From Bacillus_BA fengqiuensis (GTDB lineage Bacteria; Bacillota; Bacilli; Bacillales; Bacillaceae_H): a stretch of 64,000 bases of DNA. Positions within the stretch are counted from its first letter, which is position 1; each line of letters starts with the position of its first letter. The notes under the pieces were generated by a model. That model did not search any database and was not told the DNA's origin. It was given only the letters and a program-made list of their open reading frames with translations. Position numbers and translations under genes: made by a program. The DNA lies in NCBI GenBank assembly GCA_030813035.1, contig JAUSTV010000007.1; one strand, written 5' to 3'. Below are positions 18,894 to 27,107 of this stretch, piece by piece.

Positions 18894-21017
18894 GTGAATA
18901 TGGAACACGAAAAACAAGTTTTCTCCATAGAACTAGCAGGCCGTCAACTGACAGTTGAAGTTGGCCAGCTTGCACAACAAGCAAATGGTGCTGCACTAAT
19001 CCGTTATGGAGATACTGCTGTATTGAGTACAGCAACGGCATCAAAAGAACCAAAAAATTTAGACTTTTTCCCATTAACTGTGAACTATGAAGAAAGATTA
19101 TATGCGGTAGGGAAAATTCCAGGTGGATTTATTAAACGTGAAGGCCGTCCAAGTGAAAAAGCTATCTTGGCAAGCCGTCTGATCGACCGACCAATCCGTC
19201 CGTTATTTGCAGACGGTTTTCGTAATGAAGTTCAAGTGATTAGTATCGTGATGAGCGTTGACCAAAACTGCTCTTCTGAAGTAGCAGCGATGTTTGGTTC
19301 GTCTCTTGCCCTTTCGGTTTCTGATATTCCGTTTGAGGGGCCGATTGCCGGTGTCATTGTTGGACGAATTGATAATGAATTTGTAATCAACCCTTCTGTT
19401 GAACAAATGGAAAAAAGTGATATTCACCTTGTCGTAGCGGGTACAAAAGATGCGATTAACATGGTAGAAGCAGGCGCAGATGAAGTACCGGAAGAAGTGA
19501 TGCTTGAAGCCATCATGTTTGGTCATGAAGAAATCAAGCGATTAATCGCTTTCCAAGAAACGATTGTGGCAGCAGTGGGTAAAGAGAAAAAGACTGTGCA
19601 ATTATATGAGGTCGATAAAGAGCTTGAAGCACAAATCCGCGAAATGGCAGGATCCGATATTAATGTTGCCGTACAAGTCGTAGAAAAGCATGCTCGTGAA
19701 GAAGCAATCACTGTTGTCAAAAATGCAGTCGTTGAAAAATACGAAACGGAAGAAGCAGATGACGCTACGTTAAAGCAAGTAAAAGAAATTTTATCTAAAT
19801 TAGTCAAAGAAGAAGTACGCCGTTTAATTACCGTTGAAAAAATTCGTCCAGACGGCCGCCAAATCGATCAAATCCGTCCGCTTGCATCAGAAATTGGCTT
19901 GTTGCCGCGCACACACGGGTCCGGATTGTTCAAACGTGGACAAACCCAAGCACTCAGCATTTGTACACTTGGTGCCTTAGGAGATGTACAAATTTTAGAC
20001 GGACTTGGTATTGAAGAGTCCAAGCGTTTTATGCATCATTATAATTTCCCTTCATTCAGCGTTGGAGAAACAGGACCAATAAGAGGACCAGGCCGCCGCG
20101 AAATTGGTCACGGTGCTTTAGGTGAACGCGCACTTGAACCAGTTATTCCATCTGAAAAGGATTTCCCTTATACAGTCCGTCTTGTTTCAGAAGTATTAGA
20201 ATCAAACGGGTCGACATCTCAGGCGAGTATTTGTGCGAGTACATTGGCCATGATGGATGCAGGGGTACCAATTAAAGCACCTGTAGCAGGAATTGCAATG
20301 GGGCTTGTGAAATCCGGAGAGCATTATACGATTTTAACGGATATTCAAGGAATGGAAGATCATTTAGGTGATATGGACTTTAAAGTCGCCGGGACAGCAA
20401 AAGGTGTAACGGCCCTTCAAATGGATATTAAAATTGAAGGCTTATCCCGTGAGATTTTAGAAGAAGCATTACAGCAGGCAAAAACAGGTCGTATGCATAT
20501 TTTAGAACATATGTTAACGATTATTAGCGAGCCAAGAACTGAACTTTCTGCTTATGCGCCAAAAATCTTAACCATGACAATCAATCCTGACAAAATCCGT
20601 GATGTCATTGGACCAAGCGGAAAACAGATCAACAAAATTATTGAAGAAACAGGCGTTAAGATTGATATCGAGCAAGATGGCACAATCTTTATTTCATCAA
20701 TCGATCAAGAGATGAACCAAAAAGCGAAGAAAATCATTGAAGATATTGTACGTGAAGTCGAAGTCGGCCAAATGTACTTAGGAAAAGTGAAACGAATCGA
20801 GAAATTCGGGGCATTCGTGGAATTGTTCAGTGGCAAAGACGGTCTTGTGCATATTTCTGAGCTTGCTGAAGAGCGAGTCGGAAAAGTGGAGGATGTTGTC
20901 GCCATCGGTGATGAAATTCTCGTTAAAGTAATGGAAATCGATAAACAAGGACGCGTCAACTTATCTCGAAAAGTTGTGTTAAAGGAACAAAGAGAGCAGA
21001 AAGAGGCTCAACAATAA
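18894..21017 (+). CDS. pnp: Polynucleotide phosphorylase
   Basis: PNPase degrades RNA 3' to 5' using phosphate and is a main mRNA decay enzyme. The 707-residue protein has two RNase PH domains (FIKREGRPSEKA in the first, RGPGRREIGHGAL in the second), a KH domain (DVIGPSGKQINKI) and a C-terminal S1 domain (GKVKRIEKFGAFVELF). GTG 18894 follows GAGAGGGG at five bases; ATG 18900 is an alternative start. A single-gene unit with its own terminator. Confidence 0.97.
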   Translation: MNMEHEKQVFSIELAGRQLTVEVGQLAQQANGAALIRYGDTAVLSTATASKEPKNLDFFPLTVNYEERLYAVGKIPGGFIKREGRPSEKAILASRLIDRPIRPLFADGFRNEVQVISIVMSVDQNCSSEVAAMFGSSLALSVSDIPFEGPIAGVIVGRIDNEFVINPSVEQMEKSDIHLVVAGTKDAINMVEAGADEVPEEVMLEAIMFGHEEIKRLIAFQETIVAAVGKEKKTVQLYEVDKELEAQIREMAGSDINVAVQVVEKHAREEAITVVKNAVVEKYETEEADDATLKQVKEILSKLVKEEVRRLITVEKIRPDGRQIDQIRPLASEIGLLPRTHGSGLFKRGQTQALSICTLGALGDVQILDGLGIEESKRFMHHYNFPSFSVGETGPIRGPGRREIGHGALGERALEPVIPSEKDFPYTVRLVSEVLESNGSTSQASICASTLAMMDAGVPIKAPVAGIAMGLVKSGEHYTILTDIQGMEDHLGDMDFKVAGTAKGVTALQMDIKIEGLSREILEEALQQAKTGRMHILEHMLTIISEPRTELSAYAPKILTMTINPDKIRDVIGPSGKQINKIIEETGVKIDIEQDGTIFISSIDQEMNQKAKKIIEDIVREVEVGQMYLGKVKRIEKFGAFVELFSGKDGLVHISELAEERVGKVEDVVAIGDEILVKVMEIDKQGRVNLSRKVVLKEQREQKEAQQ

Positions 21018-21024
21018 AGCACTG

Positions 21025-21052
21025 AAAGGCTGGGTAAATCCCGGCTTTTTTT
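21025..21052 (+). terminator. Intrinsic terminator of pnp
   Basis: AAAGGCTGGG pairs with CCCGGCTTTT (one or two G-U pairs) with a short TAAAT loop, and a T-run follows. Confidence 0.85.
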
Positions 21053-21151
21053 CGCATATTCAGCTCAAATGCCCTTATATTCTCGTCTGCAGGTCTATGT
21101 TCTACCTTGTCCCCTCTATACATATTTTTTAGTATAAGGGGGGAAGCATAA

Positions 21152-22132
21152 GTGAAGAGAATAACGATTCAACTAGTGGCCTTTAGTGTCGTATTAGTTG
21201 TGACATACGGAACGGTTCAAAATCCGTATACGTCTTTTTATATTGATTCTTTAAAAGAAGAAGCATTGCCTGTTGCCAAGGAAACGAATGACCTGTATGA
21301 AGAAGTCAAACTAAAAGCAAAAAACTATGAAGTTGCACCTGAAAATGCTAAAGTTGATAGGGTGTGGAAACTTATTCCTGGTTATAATGGATTAAAAGTG
21401 GATATCAAGGCTTCATATGAGAATATGAAGCAAACGGGAGCATTTGATGAGACGAAATTGATTTATCAACAAACCACCCCGTCCATCCACATACAAGATC
21501 TCCCGCCGACTCCGATTTATAGAGGGCATCCGGAAAAGCCCATGGTCTCACTGCTCATTAATGTGGCATGGGGAAATGAATACATCCCGCCCATGTTGGA
21601 GACGTTGAAAAAACACCATGTAAAGGCAACGTTTTTCCTTGAAGGAAGATGGGTTAAAAACAATCCGGATGTGGCAAAAATGATTGTCGATGCAGGGCAT
21701 GAAATCGGGAATCACTCCTTTTCGCATCCCAATATGAAAACGTTAAGTGAAAGCCAAATAAAACAAGAGCTGGAAAAAACAAATGCCGTGATTCAATCCG
21801 TCACCGGGCAGACATGTCAATGGTTTGCTCCACCGAGCGGAAGCTTTCGCCAGGAAGTAGTCGATCAGGCAGCGCAGATGAAACTGGGGACGATTATGTG
21901 GAGTGTTGATACGGTTGACTGGCAAAAGCCGCAGCCAGATGTGCTTATCCACCGTGTTATGACTAAAGTTCATCCGGGAGCCATGATACTAATGCATCCA
22001 ACAGAAGCAACTTCTAAAGCACTTGACCAATTAATTACGCAAATAAAGCAAAAAGGGTACAGTCTGGGGGATGTATCCAATTTGTTAAGTGAAGAGCGAA
22101 TCATTAAAAAACAATCCGTTCAAAAAAGATAG
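21152..22132 (+). CDS. ylxY: Polysaccharide deacetylase-like protein YlxY
   Basis: This 326-residue exported or membrane-anchored protein has one hydrophobic N-terminal segment (IQLVAFSVVLVVTYG) and a NodB-type domain from about residue 130. GHEIGNHSFSHPNM matches the metal-binding H(S/T)xxHP motif. The first NodB motif, normally TFDDG, reads LLINVAWGNEY, so the catalytic aspartate pair is missing; the same region in YlxY relatives is atypical. Deacetylase activity is therefore doubtful. It starts at ATG-like GTG 21152 behind AAGGGGGGAAG and lies between pnp and mlpA as in B. subtilis. Confidence 0.9.
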   Translation: MKRITIQLVAFSVVLVVTYGTVQNPYTSFYIDSLKEEALPVAKETNDLYEEVKLKAKNYEVAPENAKVDRVWKLIPGYNGLKVDIKASYENMKQTGAFDETKLIYQQTTPSIHIQDLPPTPIYRGHPEKPMVSLLINVAWGNEYIPPMLETLKKHHVKATFFLEGRWVKNNPDVAKMIVDAGHEIGNHSFSHPNMKTLSESQIKQELEKTNAVIQSVTGQTCQWFAPPSGSFRQEVVDQAAQMKLGTIMWSVDTVDWQKPQPDVLIHRVMTKVHPGAMILMHPTEATSKALDQLITQIKQKGYSLGDVSNLLSEERIIKKQSVQKR

Positions 22133-22143
22133 GAGGCACTCGC

Positions 22144-23385
22144 TTGATAAAACGATATACTTGTCAAAATGGTGTAAGAATCGTATTAGAAAATATTCCA
22201 ACTGTTCGCTCAGTGGCAATAGGAGTTTGGATTGGGACTGGATCCCGCAATGAAACGCCTGAACTCAATGGGGTTTCCCATTTTTTGGAGCATATGTTCT
22301 TTAAGGGGACAAAAACAAGGTCGGCAAGGGAAATTGCCGAAAGCTTCGATCGCATTGGAGGTCAAGTAAATGCATTTACGTCTAAAGAATATACGTGTTA
22401 TTATGCGAAAGTATTAGATGAGCATGCCGACCAGGCGCTTGACGTGTTAGCTGATATGTTTTTCAACTCCACTTTTGATGAAGAGGAGCTAAAGAAAGAG
22501 AAAAATGTTGTCTATGAAGAAATTAAAATGTATGAAGACACGCCCGATGATATTGTTCACGATTTGTTAAGCAAGGCTGTGTATGAAAAACATCCGCTGG
22601 GGTATCCGATTTTAGGTACCGAAGAAACATTGGAAACGTTTAACGGGGACACGCTCCGACAATATATGAATGAAATGTACATACCGGAAAATGTCGTGAT
22701 CTCCATCGCCGGAAATGTGGAAGAAAGCTTTATTAAAAAAGCCGAGCAATATTTTGGCAAGTATGAAACAGGTCATGAGCCTACTGCATTTGTCACGCCT
22801 GAATTCCATGCCAATCATCTTGTGCGCAAAAAAGAAACGGAGCAAGCCCATTTATGTCTTGGATTTAAAGGGATGCAAATTGGTCATAAAGATGTGTACA
22901 GCTTAATCGTATTGAACAATGTGTTAGGCGGCAGCATGAGCAGCCGATTGTTCCAGGAAGTTCGTGAACAGCGCGGGTTGGCTTATTCCGTATTTTCCTA
23001 TCACTCTGCTTACCGTGATACCGGAATGCTGACCGTTTACGGCGGTACAGGCAGCAATCAGCTGGATATGCTGTATGACACGATTCAGGAAACGCTTTAT
23101 CAGCTGAAAGATCAAGGAATTACCGAGAAAGAGCTGCACAACAGCAAAGAGCAATTAAAAGGGAACTTAATGTTAAGCCTTGAAAGCACAAACAGCCGTA
23201 TGAGCCGAAATGGAAAGAATGAATTGCTGCTCAGCCAGCATCGGTCATTAGATGAAATTATCGATCTTGTGAACAATGTGACGAAAGAAAGTGTCGATAA
23301 TTTGGCAAAGGATATCTTCACGGATACTTTTGCGCTCTCATTGATCAGTCCAAGCGGAGAAATGCCAAAGGGCCTTCAAAAATAA
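22144..23385 (+). CDS. mlpA: M16-family zinc peptidase MlpA (YmxG)
   Basis: This 413-residue pitrilysin/M16 family peptidase has the inverted zinc motif HFLEH at residues 46-50 and a downstream acidic helix (EEIKMYEDTPDD) that supplies the third ligand. The C-terminal half has the R/Y pair region typical of M16B (GLAYSVFSYHSAY). It starts at TTG 22144 behind AGGAGG, 11 bases after ylxY. Substrates are unknown; the B. subtilis homologue has been linked to control of extracellular protease genes. Confidence 0.93.
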   Translation: MIKRYTCQNGVRIVLENIPTVRSVAIGVWIGTGSRNETPELNGVSHFLEHMFFKGTKTRSAREIAESFDRIGGQVNAFTSKEYTCYYAKVLDEHADQALDVLADMFFNSTFDEEELKKEKNVVYEEIKMYEDTPDDIVHDLLSKAVYEKHPLGYPILGTEETLETFNGDTLRQYMNEMYIPENVVISIAGNVEESFIKKAEQYFGKYETGHEPTAFVTPEFHANHLVRKKETEQAHLCLGFKGMQIGHKDVYSLIVLNNVLGGSMSSRLFQEVREQRGLAYSVFSYHSAYRDTGMLTVYGGTGSNQLDMLYDTIQETLYQLKDQGITEKELHNSKEQLKGNLMLSLESTNSRMSRNGKNELLLSQHRSLDEIIDLVNNVTKESVDNLAKDIFTDTFALSLISPSGEMPKGLQK

Positions 23386-23399
23386 TGAATTCATGTAAC

Positions 23400-23440
23400 A
23401 AAATGGACATGGGGAAAAACACCCATGTCCATTTTTTTTT
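23400..23440 (+). terminator. Intrinsic terminator of mlpA
   Basis: AAATGGACATGGG pairs with CCCATGTCCATTT and runs into nine or more T residues. Confidence 0.92.
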
Positions 23441-23445
23441 GTTAC

Positions 23446-23495
23446 GCAAAGCGGTCAGGGACCTCCCATAAGGGTTCTCTTCATGACCTTTTTGC
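23446..23495. repeat. Second inverted repeat after mlpA
   Basis: GCAAAGCGGTCA and TGACCTTTTTGC form an imperfect inverted repeat with a 25-base interior. No T-run follows. The function is unclear; it could be a small palindromic repeat. The rest of the gap to ymxH shows nothing else clear. Confidence 0.4.
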
Positions 23496-23645
23496 ACGAA
23501 TGAGTCAAAATTTAATGAAAATGCGCATCATTGTTTAAAAGAGCCTATAAAATAAATAGTAAGGCCAACCTTTTAGAAGAAAAATACCGTCCACATCGGT
23601 ATCGCCCTTTAGAGAGGGATAAAAGCGAAAAAGGGGTGTTTAACT

Positions 23646-23894
23646 ATGCGCTTAAGCGAATTAAGCGGAAAAGAAATTGTAGATGTAAAAAAAGCGGAAA
23701 GACTCGGGGTTCTCGGGCAGACTGATTTAGAAATCAATGAACAAACTGGACAAATCACTACCTTAATTATTCCGACCGTCAAATGGTTCGGATTCAAGCG
23801 TCAAGGAAATGACATACGAGTCCCATGGAGCCGCATTAAAAAGATTGGGTCCGATATGATTATTATCGATATCGAAGAGTATATTGAACAGTAA
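23646..23894 (+). CDS. ymxH: PRC-barrel protein YmxH/YlmC-like
   Basis: This 82-residue protein has a single PRC-barrel fold (MRLSELSGKEIVDVKKAERLG, VPWSRIKKIGSDMIIID), a small beta-barrel seen in RimM and photosynthetic reaction centres. The family is widespread in spore formers; the YlmC/YmxH group lies near sporulation genes, but the molecular role is not established. It starts at ATG 23646 after AAAAGGGGTG and lies between mlpA and dpaA. Confidence 0.9.
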   Translation: MRLSELSGKEIVDVKKAERLGVLGQTDLEINEQTGQITTLIIPTVKWFGFKRQGNDIRVPWSRIKKIGSDMIIIDIEEYIEQ

Positions 23895-23895
23895 A

Positions 23896-23945
23896 GAGGC
23901 TGTCCCATAAGCCTTTAATAGACCGTCAAAACTGATTTTTAATGA
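23896..23945. repeat. GGCTGTCCCATAAG dispersed repeat, copy 1
   Basis: About 50 bases starting GAGGCTGTCCCATAAG are nearly repeated at 49817-49866. Each copy is directly followed by a strong GC-rich hairpin. They look like members of a dispersed intergenic family. Confidence 0.5.
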
Positions 23946-23989
23946 GGATGCCCCCAAAGGATTGCATTTTGCCTTTTGGGGGCATCCTC
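23944..23989 (+). terminator. Strong hairpin terminator after ymxH
   Basis: GAGGATGCCCCCAAAGG pairs with CCTTTTGGGGGCATCCTC (17-18 bp), followed by TTTGTTATTTTT. Confidence 0.85.
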
Positions 23990-24121
23990 TTTGTTATTTT
24001 TCCGGAATGGCTAGTCAACGTTTCACCGATTTTTTCTTTCATACATACAATGTGGAAGTAACAGAGGCTATTGGGCACTTAAGAACATTCACATATATAA
24101 CAAAAGAAGGTGGATAACAAG

Positions 24122-25024
24122 ATGTTGACGGATATGCACATCGCGGTAATTGGCGGTGATGCCAGACAGCTAGAGGTTATTCGAAAATTAATAGAACTAG
24201 ATGCCAAAATCTCTCTCGTTGGATTTGACCAACTAGACCACGGTTTTGCTGGAGCCACTAAATATCAAATTCATGAAGTAGATTTCTCGCAAATGGATGC
24301 CATCATTCTGCCTGTCCGCGGCACAAACCATGAAGGACAAATCGATACCATTTTTTCGAATGAAAAAGTGTATTTGAAAGAAGAAATGTTAAAAGTCACA
24401 CCGAGTCATTGTACCATCTTTTCGGGGATTACAAATGATTACTTAAATCAGCTTATTCAGAATACAAACCGGGAGCTTGTTCAATTATTCGAACGAGACG
24501 ATGTTGCCATTTACAATTCGATCCCGACAGTAGAGGGAACTATTATGCTGGCCATTCAACACACGGATTTTACGATTCACGGATCGACCGTTGCAGTATT
24601 GGGTTTAGGGAGAGTTGGCATGAGTGTGGCACGCACGTTTGCGGCCCTTGGCGCTAAAGTGAAAGTGGGAGCAAGAAAATCCGAACATCTTGCTCGGATT
24701 ACAGAGATGGGCTTAACTCCGTTTCACTTGTCACATTTAGCCAGTGAAGTCTCCAATACTGATATTTGTATCAACACCATCCCTTATCAAGTACTGACAG
24801 CCAGTGTCATTTCCAAGATGCCTTCTCACTCTCTCATTATCGATTTAGCGTCTAAGCCTGGGGGAACCGATTTTCGCTATGCTGAAAAACGGGGAATCAA
24901 AGCAATACTTGCTCCAAGCTTACCAGGTATTGTAGCCCCAAAAACCGCGGGCCAAATTGTGGCAAATATTCTCTGTGAATTACTATATGAGAATTTAGAA
25001 AAAAGAAAGGGGAATCAACCATGA
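24122..25024 (+). CDS. dpaA: Dipicolinate synthase subunit A
   Basis: Together with DpaB this protein makes dipicolinic acid, the calcium chelator that fills the spore core, from a dihydrodipicolinate-pathway intermediate. The 300-residue subunit has two nucleotide-binding regions (IAVIGGDARQLE and VAVLGLGRVGMSVAR, a Rossmann GxGxxG). ATG 24122 follows AAGAAGGTGG; an in-frame GTG at 24110 sits inside that site. CATATATAA at 24092-24100 resembles a sigma-K -10, but a well-spaced -35 is not evident. Overlaps dpaB by four bases. Also called spoVFA. Confidence 0.96.
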   Translation: MLTDMHIAVIGGDARQLEVIRKLIELDAKISLVGFDQLDHGFAGATKYQIHEVDFSQMDAIILPVRGTNHEGQIDTIFSNEKVYLKEEMLKVTPSHCTIFSGITNDYLNQLIQNTNRELVQLFERDDVAIYNSIPTVEGTIMLAIQHTDFTIHGSTVAVLGLGRVGMSVARTFAALGAKVKVGARKSEHLARITEMGLTPFHLSHLASEVSNTDICINTIPYQVLTASVISKMPSHSLIIDLASKPGGTDFRYAEKRGIKAILAPSLPGIVAPKTAGQIVANILCELLYENLEKRKGNQP

Positions 25025-25623
25025 CGTTAAAAGGAAGACGAATTGGGTTTGGATTGACAGGATCTCATTGTACGTATGCGGAAGTAATGCCGGAAATCGA
25101 AAAGCTTGTTGAACTTGGAGCGGAAGTATTGCCTGTTGTTTCTTACACGGTGCAAACAACAGATACACGTTTTGGAAACGGGGAAGATTGGATTAAACGG
25201 GTGGAAGAAATCACAGGGAACAAAGTCATCGACAGCATTGTCAAAGCAGAGCCCCTCGGACCGAAAATTCCGCTGGATTGCATGGTCGTTGCGCCAATGA
25301 CAGGCAATTCATTGAGTAAACTCGCCAATGCAATGAACGAGTCGCCTGTATTAATGGCTGTAAAAGCCACGATAAGAAATCATAAGCCAGCAGTATTGGG
25401 GATTTCGACAAATGATGCCCTCGGTTTAAATGGCATTAACATTATGCGCTTGATGGCAGCCAAAAATATTTATTTCATTCCATTTGGGCAAGATGCACCG
25501 GAGCAAAAGCCGAATTCTATGGTGGCGCGCATGAGCCTGTTAACCGATACCATCATGGCTGCTTTAGAAGGAAAACAACTTCAACCGGTCATTATTGAAA
25601 AATTTCGTGATAGCGAAAGCTAA
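25021..25623 (+). CDS. dpaB: Dipicolinate synthase subunit B (flavoprotein-like)
   Basis: This is the 200-residue partner of DpaA and is related to the flavoprotein/phosphopantothenoylcysteine decarboxylase family (GFGLTGSHCTY, VVAPMTGNSLSKLANAMNESPVLMAVKA). It probably binds flavin or otherwise supports the oxidation that yields dipicolinate. It overlaps dpaA by four bases (ATGA), which implies coupled, equal synthesis. It is followed by a hairpin and then asd. Also called spoVFB. Confidence 0.95.
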   Translation: MTLKGRRIGFGLTGSHCTYAEVMPEIEKLVELGAEVLPVVSYTVQTTDTRFGNGEDWIKRVEEITGNKVIDSIVKAEPLGPKIPLDCMVVAPMTGNSLSKLANAMNESPVLMAVKATIRNHKPAVLGISTNDALGLNGINIMRLMAAKNIYFIPFGQDAPEQKPNSMVARMSLLTDTIMAALEGKQLQPVIIEKFRDSES

Positions 25624-25659
25624 ATGAGATTGTTAGAATAGTATATAGTAAACATATAT

Positions 25660-25694
25660 GCCTCCCATGCTGCATCCTTTGTAACGCGGGAGGC
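25660..25694 (+). terminator. Hairpin after dpaB
   Basis: GCCTCCC and GGGAGGC form a 7-bp GC-rich stem with a 21-base loop. It separates the mother-cell dpaAB unit from the vegetative asd-dapG-dapA genes. Confidence 0.55.
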
Positions 25695-25737
25695 TTCCAA
25701 TGTGTTAAAAGAAAGGGTTTTCTGGTAAAATAAGTAG

Positions 25738-25766
25738 TTGACTTATTCTTGGGAAGCCAGCATTAT
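25738..25766 (+). promoter_or_regulatory. Possible sigma-A promoter for asd
   Basis: TTGACT (25738-25743) and CATTAT (25761-25766) are 17 bases apart. The -35 is good and the -10 is imperfect. It would give a leader of about 125 bases before asd. Confidence 0.4.
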
Positions 25767-25897
25767 TTAATAAAGAAATTTTATGAATTCTTCCTTTCTT
25801 TAACGCAATAGTATGATAAAATAATTCATATTATTTTAAAAGCAAAATAATGCAGAATCAAGATGTTGTTGATTGAAAACGGTTGGAGGGGACTTAA

Positions 25898-26944
25898 ATG
25901 ACAAAACAATCTGGATTACATGTAGCGGTGGTAGGAGCAACAGGCGCGGTTGGGCAGCAAATGATCGCAACATTGGAAGATCGCAATCTCCCTATTAGTA
26001 AATTAACACTGTTATCTTCAGCTCGCTCGGCGGGAAAAAAGGTGTTATTCAAAGGGGAAGAGATCACGGTTCAAGAAGCAACACCAGAAAGCTTTGAAGG
26101 GGTTCAAATCGCTTTATTCAGCGCAGGAGGAAGCATTTCAAAAGAACTAGCTCCCGAAGCTGTAAAGCGCGGTGCTATTGTAGTAGATAATACAAGCGCG
26201 TTCCGTATGGATGAAAATACACCGCTTGTTGTACCAGAGGTCAATGAAGAGGACCTTAAAGCACACAACGGAATCATTGCTAACCCGAACTGCTCTACAA
26301 TTCAAATGGTGGCAGCTTTAGAACCGCTTCGCCAATCGTTTGGACTGAAGCGAGTAATTGTTTCGACTTATCAAGCCGTATCAGGAGCGGGTGCAGTAGC
26401 AATTAATGAATTAAAAGAACAGGCAAAAGCCATTTTAAACGATGAGCCGTTCACGCCGGAAGTATTGCCTGTTAAAGGTGATGAAAAGCATTATCAAATT
26501 GCTTTCAACGCTATTCCGCAAATTGATAAATTCCAAGATAATGGTTTTACTTACGAAGAAATGAAAATGATCAACGAAACAAAAAAAATCATGCATATGC
26601 CTGAACTGGAAGTGGCAGCGACATGCGTACGTCTACCGGTTGTAACAGGCCACTCTGAATCTGTTTATATTGAATTAGAACAAAACGGAGTAACAGTGGA
26701 TCAAGTGAAACAATTACTTGCGGAAGCTCCGGGAATTGTTTTACAAGACGATCCGGAAAATCAAGTATATCCGATGCCGGCTGATTGCGTAGGCAAGCGC
26801 GACGTATTTGTCGGACGTATTAGAAAAGACCTAAATAAAGATAATGGCTTCCATATGTGGATTGTTTCTGATAACTTATTAAAGGGTGCTGCATGGAACT
26901 CTGTGCAGATTGCCGAATCATTAATCAAGCTCGAACTTGTATAA
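25898..26944 (+). CDS. asd: Aspartate-semialdehyde dehydrogenase
   Basis: This enzyme reduces aspartyl phosphate to aspartate semialdehyde, the branch point to lysine/diaminopimelate, threonine and methionine. The 348-residue protein has GATGAVGQQ (NADP-binding), the catalytic cysteine in NPNCSTIQ and the conserved GAGAVAINEL. It starts at ATG 25898 behind GGAGGGG. The genes that follow, dapG and dapA, perform the steps before and after it, so the cluster feeds cell wall, lysine and dipicolinate synthesis. Confidence 0.97.
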   Translation: MTKQSGLHVAVVGATGAVGQQMIATLEDRNLPISKLTLLSSARSAGKKVLFKGEEITVQEATPESFEGVQIALFSAGGSISKELAPEAVKRGAIVVDNTSAFRMDENTPLVVPEVNEEDLKAHNGIIANPNCSTIQMVAALEPLRQSFGLKRVIVSTYQAVSGAGAVAINELKEQAKAILNDEPFTPEVLPVKGDEKHYQIAFNAIPQIDKFQDNGFTYEEMKMINETKKIMHMPELEVAATCVRLPVVTGHSESVYIELEQNGVTVDQVKQLLAEAPGIVLQDDPENQVYPMPADCVGKRDVFVGRIRKDLNKDNGFHMWIVSDNLLKGAAWNSVQIAESLIKLELV

Positions 26945-26950
26945 TAGTGT

Positions 26951-27065
26951 GTGTTCAAAAAGAGGAAAAAGAGCCGAGAAGTTTCAAGGAACGTTGACTC
27001 GAGGACCGGAGAGGCGGATTGTCGAAGACATTCCACAGCGATTTTTCCTGGACTTTTTGTACATC
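26951..27065. repeat. Dispersed repeat with GTGTTCAAAAAG / ACTTTTTGTACATC ends (copy 2)
   Basis: This 115-base element starts GTGTTCAAAAAGAGG and ends GGACTTTTTGTACATC. The ends match those of 16341-16395. The inner part is GC-richer and imperfectly palindromic. It fills most of the asd-dapG gap. Confidence 0.5.
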
Positions 27066-27107
27066 CGGTAATAGATAAGGAAGCGGGCTAACGAGGTGTA
27101 AGCAAGT

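Noticed and set aside
23531..23725. 64-codon frame overlapping ymxH
   Set aside because: It runs out of frame through the ymxH ribosome site and start; basic composition only reflects A-rich DNA.
24077..24100. Sigma-K promoter before dpaA
   Set aside because: CATATATAA resembles the -10, but the nearest AC -35 is only 13 bases away, so I did not list it.
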